From contig NC_069132.1 of the NCBI RefSeq assembly GCF_026914265.1, positions 68,772,993-68,836,992 on the forward strand: a stretch of DNA of 64,000 nucleotides, read 5' to 3'. A program made the position numbers and the translations under genes. A model generated the notes under the pieces. The model ran no database searches. It was not told the DNA's origin and worked only from the letters and a program-made list of their open reading frames with translations. Position 1 is the stretch's first letter; every line of letters starts with the position of its first letter. The DNA is from Mya arenaria. Its lineage: Eukaryota; Mollusca; Bivalvia; Myida; Myidae. Positions 11,201 through 21,025 of this stretch are shown here, one piece after another.

Positions 11201-13397
11201 ACACTTATATATATATTGCCATATGTTTAACCTTATTATAGTCTATGAATTATTTTTGTAAATGCACCTTGTATTATATTTTTTTATGAAATAAGCTCGC
11301 TACTTGCAACATTTTGTACTATAACTTTCGCGAGTCTGTTGTCATATTTAAGGAATGCTTGTGCTGACCAAAGCACACATTCAGTTTTCCCAGTATTGCT
11401 GGATACTGAAAGTACCTGGCTTTTGATTGGTTGCCAGCAAGCAGGCATACTTGCCAGCATCCATTCAGCGCAGCAGTTTCTGTACCAGTTGCTAATTTCA
11501 ATAACTGCAACATTTTGAATGTACAGAACTTTACCATACTGAGCTTCATTTCTTGAACCAATCTTCCTGCTGGCGTCTGTATTCCGAAAGGTCGTTAAAA
11601 GTATCTAGTAAGCAATAGTAATTTATATGGTACATGTATATCAAGTTAATTCATAGTCTTCTTAATATTAAATAATAAATAATAATAAACATTATTTTAT
11701 ATAAACTTATAAAGTAAGCAACTGGTCGCAGCTGATGCGCATGCATGCATGTCATTTATGCATCGTCTTTGTAAATATTGAAATAGATATAAACAAGTAC
11801 GGTAAATAAACATTACAGATTCTCTTGGGTCAGTTTTATTTATGTTTACAAAGGCTAAATGTAAATCCAGTCAAGATGTTTGTTACCATACTGAAGGGTA
11901 AATGGTGTAAAACTCGGAGCTTAATCACAGCTTGTACACCTCGAGTCTAGATGCACATCAACATCAACATCAGTGAAACGAAGTCTAGATCTGGGGCATA
12001 TAAGCATTATATAAAATTGTCAAACACCCAGACACAGAACAGCAAGCCTTACAGTTGTACTAGTCGACCTGGAGTGCTTTCAGGGCGCAGTCAGCAAATA
12101 CAGGAAAATTCAGCCTGATCTTTAATGGGAGATAACTTGTGATCACTGTTAATTTCTGAACCATCTGCTGATAAATAGCATGGCAATGTAAAGCAGTACA
12201 AAAATTAATCCAAATGTTTTAATTTTCTGAAAAGGGTGAATTAATATCACAAAAAAATGGTTCTTATGAAGGATACTGTGTTCCATTTGAAAGAAAGGTG
12301 CAAAAAACACGGTATTTCTACCTTATAAGATGATCCTTGATAAGACCCACCAGTCATTTAATATTTGTACTTTTCACCTATTAATTTCACAGTAACTATC
12401 TGTTTATCTGTAATTAATATTTCCATAAATATTTAGTCAAGAGTTTTTCATTAAAAAAATTGTATGTCATATTATTTATAAAACTGAGTATCACTTTGAA
12501 ATCAAGACATCATGTTAACAGTTATGCAAGTGCTGAAACACTTGTTGATCAACTTTTTTTTTCTAAAAATACAACCTATATTTACAGCCAATGAAATTGC
12601 AGATAGGCAATCATGAAGCACTAGGCTTAATCCTAAAGAATTTTAAGTTCGCGGTTGGTTAAAGGTCCACCCACTGCCTCTTATCAGATACACAATCCTT
12701 AAATCAGATTTTGCGTTGGCAATGTGTCAGCCAGTGAGTCAGCCAATGAGGTTGTTTTCTAAGTCTGTAAAATGACCTGAATTAAATTCTTAATGATTAA
12801 GCAGTGCTTGTCCCTACTCTCACTCCGCCCATTCTTAGTCATTCAGACTTTAATTTATGTAGTCTAACTTCTACTTAACCACTCCAGAGTTCCTATAACC
12901 ATTTTCTTATTCTTATTCTTATTCAGGCTATGGGACACAGAGTGATTGAAGAAAGTACAGGTGACCTTACAAGCATCACAAAAGGTCAAGGTCACTCTGA
13001 GGTCGATGATGATTGTCATGACGATGATAACAGTGATAATGGCAACTGTACATGTGACAATCAAGGTGACGAGAGTCATTCACATTGTCGCAGTAGTTCA
13101 CAGAATAATCTTGATGCCAGTGATGATTATAACTTGGTTAAAAGTCGTAGTAATAATAGTGAGATGCGAAACTGTGGTACAAGCTTGCATGCAGAGTGTC
13201 CAGAGAGGACTAGTTTACCGAGTGGAGGGGGTGGGACCGTAGGAGGGGTGAGTAGGCAAATTGGGGCCCAGGAAGGGGATGGAAATCAAGAGAGGGGACA
13301 AGAGGGGGCCACAGGTACCTCATGGCAGCAGGACAGCAGGGCTGAGCCCAAAGAAACACTGGCACATTATCAGGATATGTCGCCAATTACAATCTAG
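2127..13397 (+). CDS. Single-pass membrane protein, C-terminal part (exons 2127-2263, 6216-6322, 9604-9769, 12927-13397)
   Basis: Four exons join in phase through GT-AG introns. The first begins FVDIFGSGVTLLGMLMIAVA and continues with about ten more hydrophobic residues before a basic stop-transfer segment (RLYLIAGGRKGH), so one membrane helix is followed by a cytosolic tail of roughly 260 residues. The tail contains a PPPYY motif (a PPxY site, the known ligand of NEDD4-family WW domains) at the end of the third exon, an Asp/His/Cys-rich stretch near DDDCHDDDNSDNGNC, a Gly-rich stretch, and the end SPITI, a possible class II PDZ ligand. The ectodomain lies upstream of the window, so the family cannot be named. 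Introns of 3-4 kb are filled with mobile elements. An AATAAA at 16405 could end a 3-kb 3' UTR (inference). Coding status is well supported by phase and splice sites; function is unknown. Confidence 0.82.
2334..2380 (+). mobile_element. Fragment of the 350-bp palindromic MITE family
   Basis: 'gatataagactgctgacaaa' followed by 'agatcagattgcag' matches the internal arm of the MITEs at 24029, 25949 and elsewhere. The ends are missing. Confidence 0.6.
2666..2870 (+). repeat. ~71-bp tandem repeat, three diverged units
   Basis: 'gacaactttgatcagaga', 'gacaactttgtacagaga' and 'aacaactttatacagaga' start near 2666, 2738 and 2808, each followed by a similar tail ('tgcctaaagcaaat'). Confidence 0.7.
3262..3335 (+). 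mobile_element. tRNA-derived SINE fragment
   Basis: 'tggccttgtggataagtctt' resembles a tRNA D-arm/A box, and 'ggggttcgcaaccc' about 45 bp later resembles a T-arm/B box. A related head lies on the minus strand at 63725-63760. No complete tRNA fold is possible, so a decayed SINE head is the likeliest reading. Confidence 0.4.
3620..3735 (-). mobile_element. Fragment of the Tigger/pogo-like element seen at 48337
   Basis: On the minus strand, 'attaagtggccacctttggg', then 'gctgcttaagacaggtggcc' and 'actaaatccaggtt' match bases of about 48350-48440 closely. Only the terminal part of the element is present. Confidence 0.75.
4153..4890. mobile_element. pogo-like MITE with TA target duplication
   Basis: The left end 'cagtcgaaactcgttggctc' continues 'gatat', and the right end read in reverse is 'cagtcgaaactcgatggctc' then 'gatat': a 25-bp terminal inverted repeat with one mismatch. 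TA flanks both sides (4151-4152 and 4891-4892). Subterminal copies of 'ggctcgatat' recur inside both ends. The 738-bp element has no transposase and would be mobilised by a Tc1/mariner/pogo-class enzyme (inference from TIR and TSD). Confidence 0.88.
5160..5800 (+). repeat. ~170-bp degenerate tandem repeat with AAGGTCACAG
   Basis: At least four units share 'aaggtcacagcaaccttctg', 'catatcatctttgatggt' and 'gcagaagtgaccaccacagc'. It lies in the intron between exons A and B of gene 1. Element ends are not clear. Confidence 0.7.
6216..6322 (+). CDS. Gene 1 exon B: cytosolic tail
   Basis: The acceptor TTTTTCAG ends at 6215 and the donor GTATTA starts at 6323. Thirty-five codons plus two bases begin AQPGTVASMVIEREDE and end METTCQA. 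The split AG|G codon is completed by the next exon as Arg. Confidence 0.8.
7017..7027. promoter_or_regulatory. Palindromic NRF1-type motif
   Basis: TGCGCATGCGC matches the known NRF1 consensus exactly in otherwise AT-rich intronic DNA. No transcript start is recognisable beside it, so a function is only a possibility. Confidence 0.3.
8168..8525. mobile_element. 358-bp hAT-like MITE
   Basis: The left end 'caggggcgtagccag' and the right end 'ctggctacacctctg' are inverted repeats (13 of 15 matching), and inner 'gcgttacgcac'/'gtgcgtaac' extend the symmetry. The CAGGGG-type terminus suggests hAT, but no clear 8-bp target duplication is visible, so the superfamily is tentative. Confidence 0.65.
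8640..9115 (-). pseudogene. Mariner-like transposase relic
   Basis: Minus-strand fragments in several frames read MADETWLNFFF (the mariner DETW catalytic box), KCGWI/KMWMD, then QNNAPTHRFAIVTEYLQQHS (the HDNAPAH-type catalytic box, with N replacing the first D), then PCDLWLYPHIK (the family's DLAPxDxxLFPxIK region). Order and spacing fit the C-terminal half of a mariner (IS630-Tc1-mariner) transposase. Internal stops and frame changes separate the pieces, so it is dead. Terminal repeats were not found. Confidence 0.8.
9220..9247. repeat. (GATACAA)4 next to A-rich/T-rich tract
   Basis: Four 7-bp units are followed by 'aaatctttattta'. Read on the minus strand this resembles the short tandem tail at the 3' end of some non-LTR retrotransposons, but no LINE body was found beside it. 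Confidence 0.5.
9604..9769 (+). CDS. Gene 1 exon C: PPxY-containing tail segment
   Basis: The acceptor ends CTGTAG at 9603 and the donor GTGAAA starts at 9770. The exon encodes LSDCDQLPCYHEATADMC and onward to GELPPPYYQ, ending in phase 0. The PPPY motif is the only recognisable protein-interaction signal. Confidence 0.8.
10125..10924 (+). mobile_element. Tandem-core element (pearl/Helentron-like), copy E1
   Basis: The element starts 'ttatgcccccacaaag' and then carries an (ACGT)n microsatellite at about 10166-10202. Four roughly 170-bp tandem units follow ('gattgtttccgatctaattc', 'catggaaatcgctttagtca'), then 'gaagtgggggcat' and an end 'cacatttctagttt'. Known bivalve pearl elements have this plan of microsatellite plus tandem core and no protein. 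Assignment to the family is by structure only. Confidence 0.7.
12215..12450 (+). mobile_element. Dispersed repeat, paralogue of 58405-58640
   Basis: Shared phrases in the same order include 'atggttcttatgaaggatac', 'tttaatattt', 'tatctgtaattaatattt' (58.6-kb copy: 'tatcagtaattaatatttt') and 'ccataaat'. It is a diverged copy of the segment that looks inserted at 58299-58658. It lies just upstream of the last exon of gene 1. Confidence 0.65.
12927..13397 (+). CDS. Gene 1 last exon with stop
   Basis: A strong pyrimidine tract and ATTCAG precede 12927. The frame runs AMGHRVIEESTGD to SPITI and stops with TAG at 13395-13397. Composition is acidic, with His, Ser and Gly runs, and looks disordered. 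An overlapping open frame on the same strand is a shadow. Confidence 0.8.
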   Translation, partial: AMGHRVIEESTGDLTSITKGQGHSEVDDDCHDDDNSDNGNCTCDNQGDESHSHCRSSSQNNLDASDDYNLVKSRSNNSEMRNCGTSLHAECPERTSLPSGGGGTVGGVSRQIGAQEGDGNQERGQEGATGTSWQQDSRAEPKETLAHYQDMSPITI

Positions 13398-13858
13398 TCA
13401 TGGAAGAAACTTGTTAAACGTGAAATATCCAATCATAATCTGTACTTTACATGTGATTGCTGTTCATAACTGTTTAATGGTTGAAAGTCTTTTTTGTTGA
13501 ATTATGAATATAGTATTTTATTTACAGTGTTTTACACACAGCTTTGGGAGGTAGGCAAGGACCTTTTGGACTTTGGGAAAATGCATAATTTTAATTTTAA
13601 TTCAGAATTAAAATTTTGCCTGGAAATGCACAAGATACTTAAAGAAATACCTAAGTCAAAAAACTGTGATAACATGTACTTTGTTTCTTAAAAATTACTA
13701 ACCCTAGGGGTTCCATTTTTATCAAATATGAGATGGGACTGATCAAAAGAATTTGAATGTCTATTATTTCTTTATACTGCTATTTTTAGCTGTTGAAAAA
13801 AAGTCCCAGTATTGTGATTGACTTGGTGATTTTGTCAGCATTTTAGTGCGATCGACTT

Positions 13859-14107
13859 TAAAGCTGCACTCTCACAGATTGTTTTGACAACTTTTATGTT
13901 TGTTGTCTTTGAATGAACCAATTATTGAACCAGTGATATAAAACTGCTGACAAATTTGGAACGTTAATATGATAAAACTGTGATCTGATCCATTGTCAGC
14001 AGTCTTATATTATTGGTTCTCAGACATTTACACAAAAATTGTCTCATTTCTAATAAAAAAATTTTTTTAAATTGTCCAAACGGTCAATCTGTGAGAGTGC
14101 AGCTTTA
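13859..14107. mobile_element. Palindromic MITE family, copy 1
   Basis: It runs from 'taaagctgcactctcacag' to 'ctgtgagagtgcagcttta', perfect inverted ends of about 19 bp, with inner arms 'gatataaaactgctgaca' and 'tgtcagcagtcttat'. At 249 bp it is shorter than its relatives. Confidence 0.9.
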
Positions 14108-14597
14108 ACTTGATCATGAGTCAATCTTTTTAAGTCATTTGAATTAAACTTGCTACATATGTTACCAAAACTCATTATGCTCATGTCCAGCAAGGCCTGA
14201 TACTCTGGCTTTAAGCTTTCATTGAGTAACGCCCCTTGTCCCAGTGGTCGAAATAAGCACAAGCCTGCAAGCCCTGCACTGGTAAAATGCTTTCTTGGCT
14301 TGCTCAAATTCTGGGTTTTATATAGCAGGACTTGATAATAATGTAATGCCCAGCACTAGTGTAATGATTCAGGGTTGTTCATCTGAAAGACTAATTTCAA
14401 TGACTGTAATGTTAAACAAAAGAAACTACGAGACACGCTCTGTTGCTCTCTTCATTTAATTTGCTCTAAATGTTCAGGACTATCATACCAAGAGCTTTGA
14501 CGTTTAAAACATGTTTGTTCTGTTACTTTTAGTTATGAGAATACTATGTATTTACAATGGGAGTCAGTGCTTTAGCATGAAAAAATATATTCATGTT

Positions 14598-14911
14598 ATG
14601 CACCAGTCAATTATAACCACATCCCCGCAGGTCCGGGGAATAGTGGGGACTTTTTCTTTGGGTCTAGCCAACCCCGGGTAAAATCCCTGCACTGCGGGGA
14701 CAAACTGATGGTAAAATCCCCGCCAAATGCCCCCACACCCCAGGGACCCTAGGTAAGGCCCATTCCCGGCTATATTTTGTGCAAAGACAAAACCACCGCA
14801 TTCAACTGGCACTGTGGGGTCACCTGGAAGGTAAAAACACGGCACATTTCCCCAGCTATCCCGGTATATCCCCAGACCTGGGGGAGCCGTGGTTACAATT
14901 GACTGGTGCAT
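14598..14911. mobile_element. GC-rich 314-bp MITE with 23-bp inverted ends
   Basis: The left end 'atgcaccagtcaattataac' (then cac) and the reverse of the right end 'atgcaccagtcaattgtaac' (then cac) differ at one base. The interior is rich in CCCC/GGGG and contrasts sharply with the AT-rich surroundings. The 106-residue minus-strand frame inside is a by-product of this composition. No transposase is present. Confidence 0.85.
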
Positions 14912-15019
14912 TATGTTATGTTCAGTTATAATAATACTATTGTATTTACAATGGGAGTCAGAGCTTTGATTAACATTTTGAAAATTGTTTGGAACAGTCT
15001 GTTTGATTTTTATTATGAT

Positions 15020-15385
15020 TTAATAATATGTAATATGAAAAAGATGTGAATAGTACTTTTTAACTTGTTTTATAATATGAAAAAGATCTGAACAGTACTT
15101 TTTAACTTGTTTTATAATATGAAAAAGATCTGAACAGTACTTTTTAACTTGTTTTGTAATATGAAAAAGATCTGAACAGTACTTTTTTACTTGTTTTATA
15201 ATATGAAAAAGATCTGAACAGTACTTTTTTTACTTCTTTTATAATATGAAAAAGATCTGAACAGTACTTTTTTTTACTTGTTTTATAATATGAAAAATAT
15301 CTGAACAGTACTTTTTTACTTCTTTGATAATATGAAAAAGATTTTTATAATATGAAAAAGATCTGAATAGTGCTTTTTTACTTGT
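15020..15385 (+). repeat. 42-bp minisatellite, about 8 units
   Basis: The unit 'aatatgaaaaagatctgaac' then 'agtactttttaacttgtttt' recurs at about 42 bp with small changes in the T run. Confidence 0.9.
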
Positions 15386-15417
15386 TTATAGATACTATGT
15401 GTTTATGTGTAAATACC

Positions 15418-16010
15418 AAGGCCCTAATTCCTCGAAACTTCTTAAGTCTCTTATAACAGGATGAAGCTAATCTCACTACCAGTATTTTTGTTGTTCTATA
15501 AAATGGGTATTATTTACTTCATAAAGAGTTTTTAGAAATTATGCAGAAATATTCTATATGATAATGACAATAAGCCATTTTTCATATATCAAAATCCATT
15601 TTCAGTATGTATTAAGTATTTTAGGCTAATTGAAATAAGCGACTTAAGCCTGTTAAGCTTAAAGCTGCTCTCCCACAGATTGAACAATTTTTGCAAAAAT
15701 CCATGGAAACTAGTTATATAAGACTGCTGACAAAAAATTAGATTGATTATTTTTATATTTAAGTTAAACAATTGATGTTTTATGCATTTTTCTTAAACCG
15801 TTAGTAACAGTTTAAGCCATAAAACAGTCATTTTCGAACAGAAATATGAAAGTCTACGATCTGATCTTTTGTCAGCAGTCTTTTATCACTGGTTTGCAGA
15901 TATTTACGCAAAAATTTGCTCATTCCAAGACAAAAAATATAAAAGTTGTAAAAATGGTAAATCTGTGAGAGTGCAGCTTTAAGAAGTTTCGAGAAATTGG
16001 GGCCAGGGGT
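15418..16010. mobile_element. Outer MITE hosting a nested MITE
   Basis: The left end 'aaggccctaattcctcgaaa' (then cttcttaag) and the reverse of the right end 'ggccccaatttctcgaaact' (then tcttaaag) are inverted repeats. The right arm abuts the nested MITE of 15659-15981 directly, so that MITE inserted next to or into this arm. Confidence 0.75.
15659..15981. mobile_element. Palindromic MITE family, copy 2 (nested)
   Basis: It runs from 'ttaaagctgctctcccacag' to 'ctgtgagagtgcagcttta', with the usual inner arms ('tataagactgctgacaaaa' and 'ttttgtcagcagtctt'). Confidence 0.9.
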
Positions 16011-16559
16011 TCTAATGTTCAGGATTATTCCTGATTTCAGGATTTACAGCTTTTAAATTTTAACTCTTGTACAATTGTAAAAATTGTTTTTTGCTCGCTC
16101 ATTTCTATCAAAAACAGTAGGGAGTACTGCATGTTAACTGAATGTATACGACTTCGGAATCAAATCAAACAGGGTCTAAACCTCTTTATCCTTTTTTAGG
16201 CATATACCCCTCATTTTCAAACAGAACTTCCGGCCTCGACTACTTTTCAGGATTGACAATTTTCAGTTGTTCAAACCCCTTGTATAGCAGAAAGCAGTTA
16301 TTTGTTTTGGTAGTGATTTTTTAGAAAATGTCTGTGTCATGTTTAGTATTACATTTATGTATAACAGAGTTTAATATTGTATTTTTTATCGTGATTAGTG
16401 GTGCAATAAAATGTTTTTGTTTTAAATATGTGCAATACTTCTATACGGTGTAAATATTTTTTTCACATTTTGCATTTATTTTTAAATTATGATATCAGTA
16501 GCGAAAATATTAATGTTATATTTTGTGCGAATCATTAATAACCTGTGTGCAGAAGGTAG

Positions 16560-16880
16560 AAGATAAATCTGTTAAAAATATGGACGATGATTGTTCATTT
16601 CAGTGCAATATCCATTAAATATCATCTAGGTAGCATCAAAAGTCATAATCTCAAGAGTGAAGCAGCTTCTAGTGAAAATATTAACTTTTTGTGTTCACAA
16701 GATTTATCTGTTCAAAATACTTTTATATAGACAAAAATCTGTCGATAATTGTTCGTTTCAGTGTCATATCCATTAAATATCATCAAGGTAGCATCAAAAG
16801 TCATATTTTCATGAGTGATACAGCTACTAGTGAAAATTTAATCTTTTTGCGTTCACAAGATGAAATTGAATCTCACAGGA
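16560..16880 (+). repeat. Two-copy tandem duplication, 159-bp spacing
   Basis: 'gttcatttcagtgcaatatc' at 16592 and 'gttcgtttcagtgtcatatc' at 16751 head two copies that both continue 'cattaaatatcatc' and 'ggtagcatcaaaagtcata'. Confidence 0.8.
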
Positions 16881-17063
16881 ACAATTTATTTCTTCCTTTT
16901 ATTGTATGTTAAAACTACATTAAATATTATTTAATCTGATAAGCATGTTAATGCAATTGTGGACGTCACATCATTTCGGGAATGACGTTGTTAATTTTTT
17001 GGTCCAAGTTATGTGCACTCATTTTTTGGTTCAGGCAGTAGGACGGGTAAAAATTACAAAACA

Positions 17064-17315
17064 GTGGGCCGATTGTTCAGAACTTTCTTAAAGTTAACAC
17101 GTTGTTATCATCAAATTTGTTAAATTTAAAATTATTACTATTCTAGAAGTATTTATCTGCTGTATTTCTTACAAGATTTGGGACAGTCTTTTTCTGCTGT
17201 ACTTATTTGTATTTAAATATGTAAGCACATAATCAAATATTGTTTACGATTAAAAGTTAACAACGATGGTGCTAATCATGTTGTTAACTTAACAAAACTC
17301 TGAACAATCCTCCCA
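17064..17315. mobile_element. MITE with GTTAAC-rich inverted ends, copy 1
   Basis: The left end 'gattgttcagaactttctta' then 'aagttaacacgttgtta' pairs with the right end 'tgttgttaacttaacaaaac' then 'tctgaacaatcctccca'. The related copy lies at 21026-21412. Confidence 0.75.
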
Positions 17316-17535
17316 ATGACTAATATCAAAATGTAATTTCAACCATTCAAAATAGTTGGATGTCAATTATATCCCACTGTTAATTTTTATAAACCACCAG
17401 AGAGCATTATATCAATAATGGTCATGAAAACATGAGAATAAGTTCTGAATTCTACAGTTTAGAATCTTATATTATAATTTTTCATAATGCAAAATGAACA
17501 TAGTCATTGTCTAGTCTGATCTCTCAATACCTCTT

Positions 17536-17785
17536 TGTCCGGTTAGCGCAGTGGTTAGCGCACTCCCTTCTCACCAAGGCGACCCGGGTTTGATTCCCGG
17601 CCTGGGCGCATGTGAGTTTGGTTAGTGGTCACCAAGCCAGACAAGTGGGTTTTCTCCGGGTTCTCCGGTTTCCCCCACAACACAAGACCACGCTCTCGTG
17701 CAACATCGTGCCAACGAGAGTGACTTAGTATAAGCTATCATAGCTTCCTTCACAATCGTTGTAAAATATATAATGGTTAAAGTAA
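17536..17785 (+). mobile_element. tRNA-derived SINE, full-length-looking
   Basis: The tRNA-like head has a good A box (TTAGCGCAGTGG at 17543) and B box (GGTTTGATTCC at 17587). The body follows with 'gacaagtgggttttctccgg', 'acaagaccacgctctcgtgc' and the 3' part 'cacaatcgttgtaaaatata'. The central domain resembles the conserved core of bivalve SINEs of the MetaSINE type (from memory). A second copy lies at 38224. It is not a functional tRNA. Confidence 0.85.
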
Positions 17786-19083
17786 TACCTCTTTATATTT
17801 TTTTAAGACTTATTTTTCATTTGTTCATCTGCATTTCGAAGTCAAAAAATGGGTTATTGTGATAGTCTTTTTGTTATCATTGGTGACAGACTCAGTGTTG
17901 GCAAAAAAATTTAACCTTGGCCATACCTCCAACACCGTTCCAAGAAACTCAACTGAAACTTGGCACACATGTTGCCAGAGGCGATACGATACGTTCATTT
18001 ATAGCTGCACTCTCTTTTTTATTATTTGTCTCTTTTGAATCAGCTGATTTTTGCATCAATGCCTTCAATTCAGACATAAAAGATAACTCACAATAGAACA
18101 TATCTGTTCTATCGGTTCTATTGTAAGTTAATGTCGACGAATGTAAGATTCTTCTTTTTTCTATCCAGGTTGTATTTCAGACATGTTGGCATATGGGGGT
18201 ATTATCCACATGCTGTGATAGCTCAAATTTCTTTAAGAATATATGTGACCAATTGACAAAGTTTCATGGAACATCCTTGCTCATAGGGTTCCCGTCGAGT
18301 GATGCTCTTTGAACCTCAACTCATTCATGATCCAATTCTGGACACGCTGGTTATGAAAGTATAAATATACACCTTCACTGGAAAGGTAAATGATATTTTA
18401 TTTAATTTAGGCATGTAGTGCAAAAGATTTTTGAGAAACGCAAATTAGACACATGTTTCACCTGACAGTTTCATCACACTACGTTGTGTTCTGGCAGCCA
18501 TTTTTGACTGACTCATAATGAGAGATTACATCGTGACTATATTTGTCAACCAGATAGCATATAAATCACTATAATAATCATGATAATCACAACAGGAAAC
18601 AGATAAAGAGATATTTGCGCAGAAATGGCGTAATCATAATCAATTGTAATCAAATGTAATGAATTACAGTATTGGAGCAGCTGCAAAATACCAGGATAAT
18701 TTTCATAATTTTAGTGACATCTCTTTAGCCATATGTAAACATGGAAGCATTTTTGCCATCCCTCGTTTTATTTGTATGACAATATTTTTCAGGCATGGTT
18801 AGTTAGTGAAATGATTTATTGCTTTAGTGAGATATTACCGGCAATTTTCTGATTGGTTTGTTCTCAAAACAGATAAGACAAGTATCTTAGTAACGGTATA
18901 AAGACGCAAGGTAATCATGAACTTGGATTGATTCAAGCAAATCATGTTGGAAATAGGCGGCTAGGACAACTTTGAGCTGGTCTGTTTTTTTAAGGGGAAA
19001 GTCTAGGTATTGGGATAACTAATCTTGGTGTTGATGACTAAAGCTTAAAACGTGGGCATAATTCAACACTGTTTCATGATATT

Positions 19084-19428
19084 TGAAGCTGCAATCTCAC
19101 AGTTTGACTGTTTTGACAACTTTTATTTTTTTGTCTTGGAAGTAGCCAATTCTTGCGTAAATGTCTGAAAATCAGTGATATAAGACTGCTGCCAAAGATC
19201 AGATCACATTCTCCATATTTACGTCCATAAAAATATGTTTTATGCCAAAAAAACTCATTAGTAACACTTCTTGCCATAAAACATTAATTTTTGTACATAA
19301 ATATGAAAACTGAGATATGATCTTTTGTCTGCAGTCTTATATCACTGGTTTCCAGACATTAATTCAAAAATTGGCTATTTCCAAGGCAAAAGTTGTCAAA
19401 ACAGTCAATCTGTAAGAGCGCAGCTTTA
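19084..19428. mobile_element. Palindromic MITE family, copy 3
   Basis: It runs from 'tgaagctgcaatctcacag' to 'ctgtaagagcgcagcttta', and inner arms 'gatataagactgctgcc' and 'gtctgcagtcttatatcac' are present. Confidence 0.88.
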
Positions 19429-19673
19429 AATGAAACCTGGAACATACGTTACCAGAGACAATGCACACATGTACAACCCCAGCTTTGATTATTGAAAATG
19501 AATGCCCTTTTTCATTGAAAAACATCATAAGACCATTGGCGTCTGTTCCCCAGTGTTCTGGTTTATTAGATCTCATGTTTTTGTAGATTTTGTTTAACTG
19601 TTTTCACAGATATGTCATTTCCATTTCTGTTGCTGTTTACTGTTTTTACTTGCATCTCCAAACTTTACTTGTT

Positions 19674-20106
19674 ATTATGCCCCCCTTCGAAGAAGCGGGT
19701 GTTTGATTTGCTCATGTTGGTCGGTAGACCAAATCTTGTATGATTGATAACTATAGAGTATGCATGGGCTTAAGGTCCTCAAACTTGGCAGGCATGTTGG
19801 CATATGACCCCTATTCGTTTGAAGGTCAAAGGTCACGGTCATGGAGACTATGAACACAAAAAGCTTGTGTGACTAATATCGAGAGTATGCTTTTTCATAC
19901 TGTCATTAAACTTGCCAGGGAGGTTGGTCATGACCAGCAGAAGACCCCTATTTATCTCGAAGTTAGTATTAGTCAAAGGTCATGGTCACTTTGATCTTGA
20001 CCACAAAATGTTTGTCCAATTGATTACTAGAGTATGCTTGGTCCTATGGTCCTCAAACTTGGCCCAATTGGGGACATTTGTTATGTGGGTGTGACAGCTC
20101 TTGTTT
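19674..20106 (+). mobile_element. Tandem-core element family, copy E2
   Basis: It starts 'attatgccccccttcgaaga' and ends 'gtgacagctcttgtt'. The core has about two units around 'ggtcctcaaacttggc' and 'ggtcaaaggtcacggtcatg'. The ends match E3-E6. Confidence 0.75.
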
Positions 20107-20259
20107 TTTTAATTCATTTAAAATGAAATACATGTAGCCTGAAAATCATTTTTCATTGTTATACTATAATGATTATGTTATTTTTGCATTTAGACTTGCT
20201 CATGCTTTAAAAGGACCAACTTATTTGTCTTCATTATCTGTTTTGTTTCTGTCCTATTT

Positions 20260-20600
20260 ATGTCATTGGGCCTGTGAAGCATGGCAGACGGTCAAGGATT
20301 AACTTAGGGCAGCAGCAGCATCATCACTGTCACTTTTTCATTTCTCATCAGTAACTTTTGAACGACTTGTTGTAGTGGAGTATGCACTGTTGTCATGCTT
20401 AGTAGATTACCCTTATATATATTGGGGTCAGTAGGTCAAGGTCAAAGGTTAATTTCATGGTGACCTTTACTAGAAAAATGATGGCCACTCCTGATAGGCG
20501 ACACTGATTCACTGAATTCTAGTTTCTAAGAAAAGTGCACATTTTATGAGGTATATTAGGATGTTAGCAGAAACTGACACTGGCTTTTTCCAGAGATTTC
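20260..20600 (+). repeat. Dispersed repeat, paralogue of 23685-23960
   Basis: It shares 'aagcatggcagac', 'cagtaacttttgaacgactt' (other copy 'cagtaactactgaatgactt'), 'gttgtagtggagt' and a 'ggtcagtagatcatc'-like phrase with the copy after the large minisatellite. Confidence 0.6.
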
Positions 20601-21025
20601 TGGTCTATTAATGGTAGAGGTACAATCATTTCACAATTCTAGTGCACAAAAATTTGTCTCAAAATTTTCCTCCTTGTGAAAATCAATTTAAGAGAAAATG
20701 TTTAATGAACTTGTCATTTTCAATGGACTTTGCATTTATCAAAAATGACTTAATAGCTGAATTAGCAAAAAAGCAGAGGCAAATTACCGAGACTTAACAT
20801 TCTTCCAATTTTGTCTCAGATCAGAATATTGAAATTTGTTGTTTAAGCAAATATTAAATCCTCTTTATATAGTAAGCAAAACAAGCAAACAGCTTGAGAA
20901 ATTATCTAAAGCACAGCAAGGTTGAAAGAGTAAAGAAAAATGCTATTCCTTCCTTAAAATATTCAGTTCGTTAAATAGTATTTTAAAGGTAATAATTCTT
21001 TAGTGCATTGACAAATATGAGACAA

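Larger units (their letters stand above)
13398..16410 (+). other. Probable 3' UTR or 3' flank of gene 1
   Basis: No further coding exon is seen after the TAG at 13397. The stretch holds a MITE (13859), a GC-rich MITE (14598), a 42-bp array (15020) and nested MITEs (15418-16010). AATAAA at 16405-16410 is the first well-placed polyadenylation signal followed by T/G-rich DNA. The UTR extent is inference. Confidence 0.35.

Noticed and set aside
14591-14911. 106-residue minus frame rich in Pro and Gly
   Set aside because: It coincides exactly with the GC-rich MITE and has no protein resemblance.
17536-17610. Functional tRNA gene
   Set aside because: The A and B boxes are good, but the acceptor stem does not pair and a SINE body follows; a second copy with the same body is at 38224.
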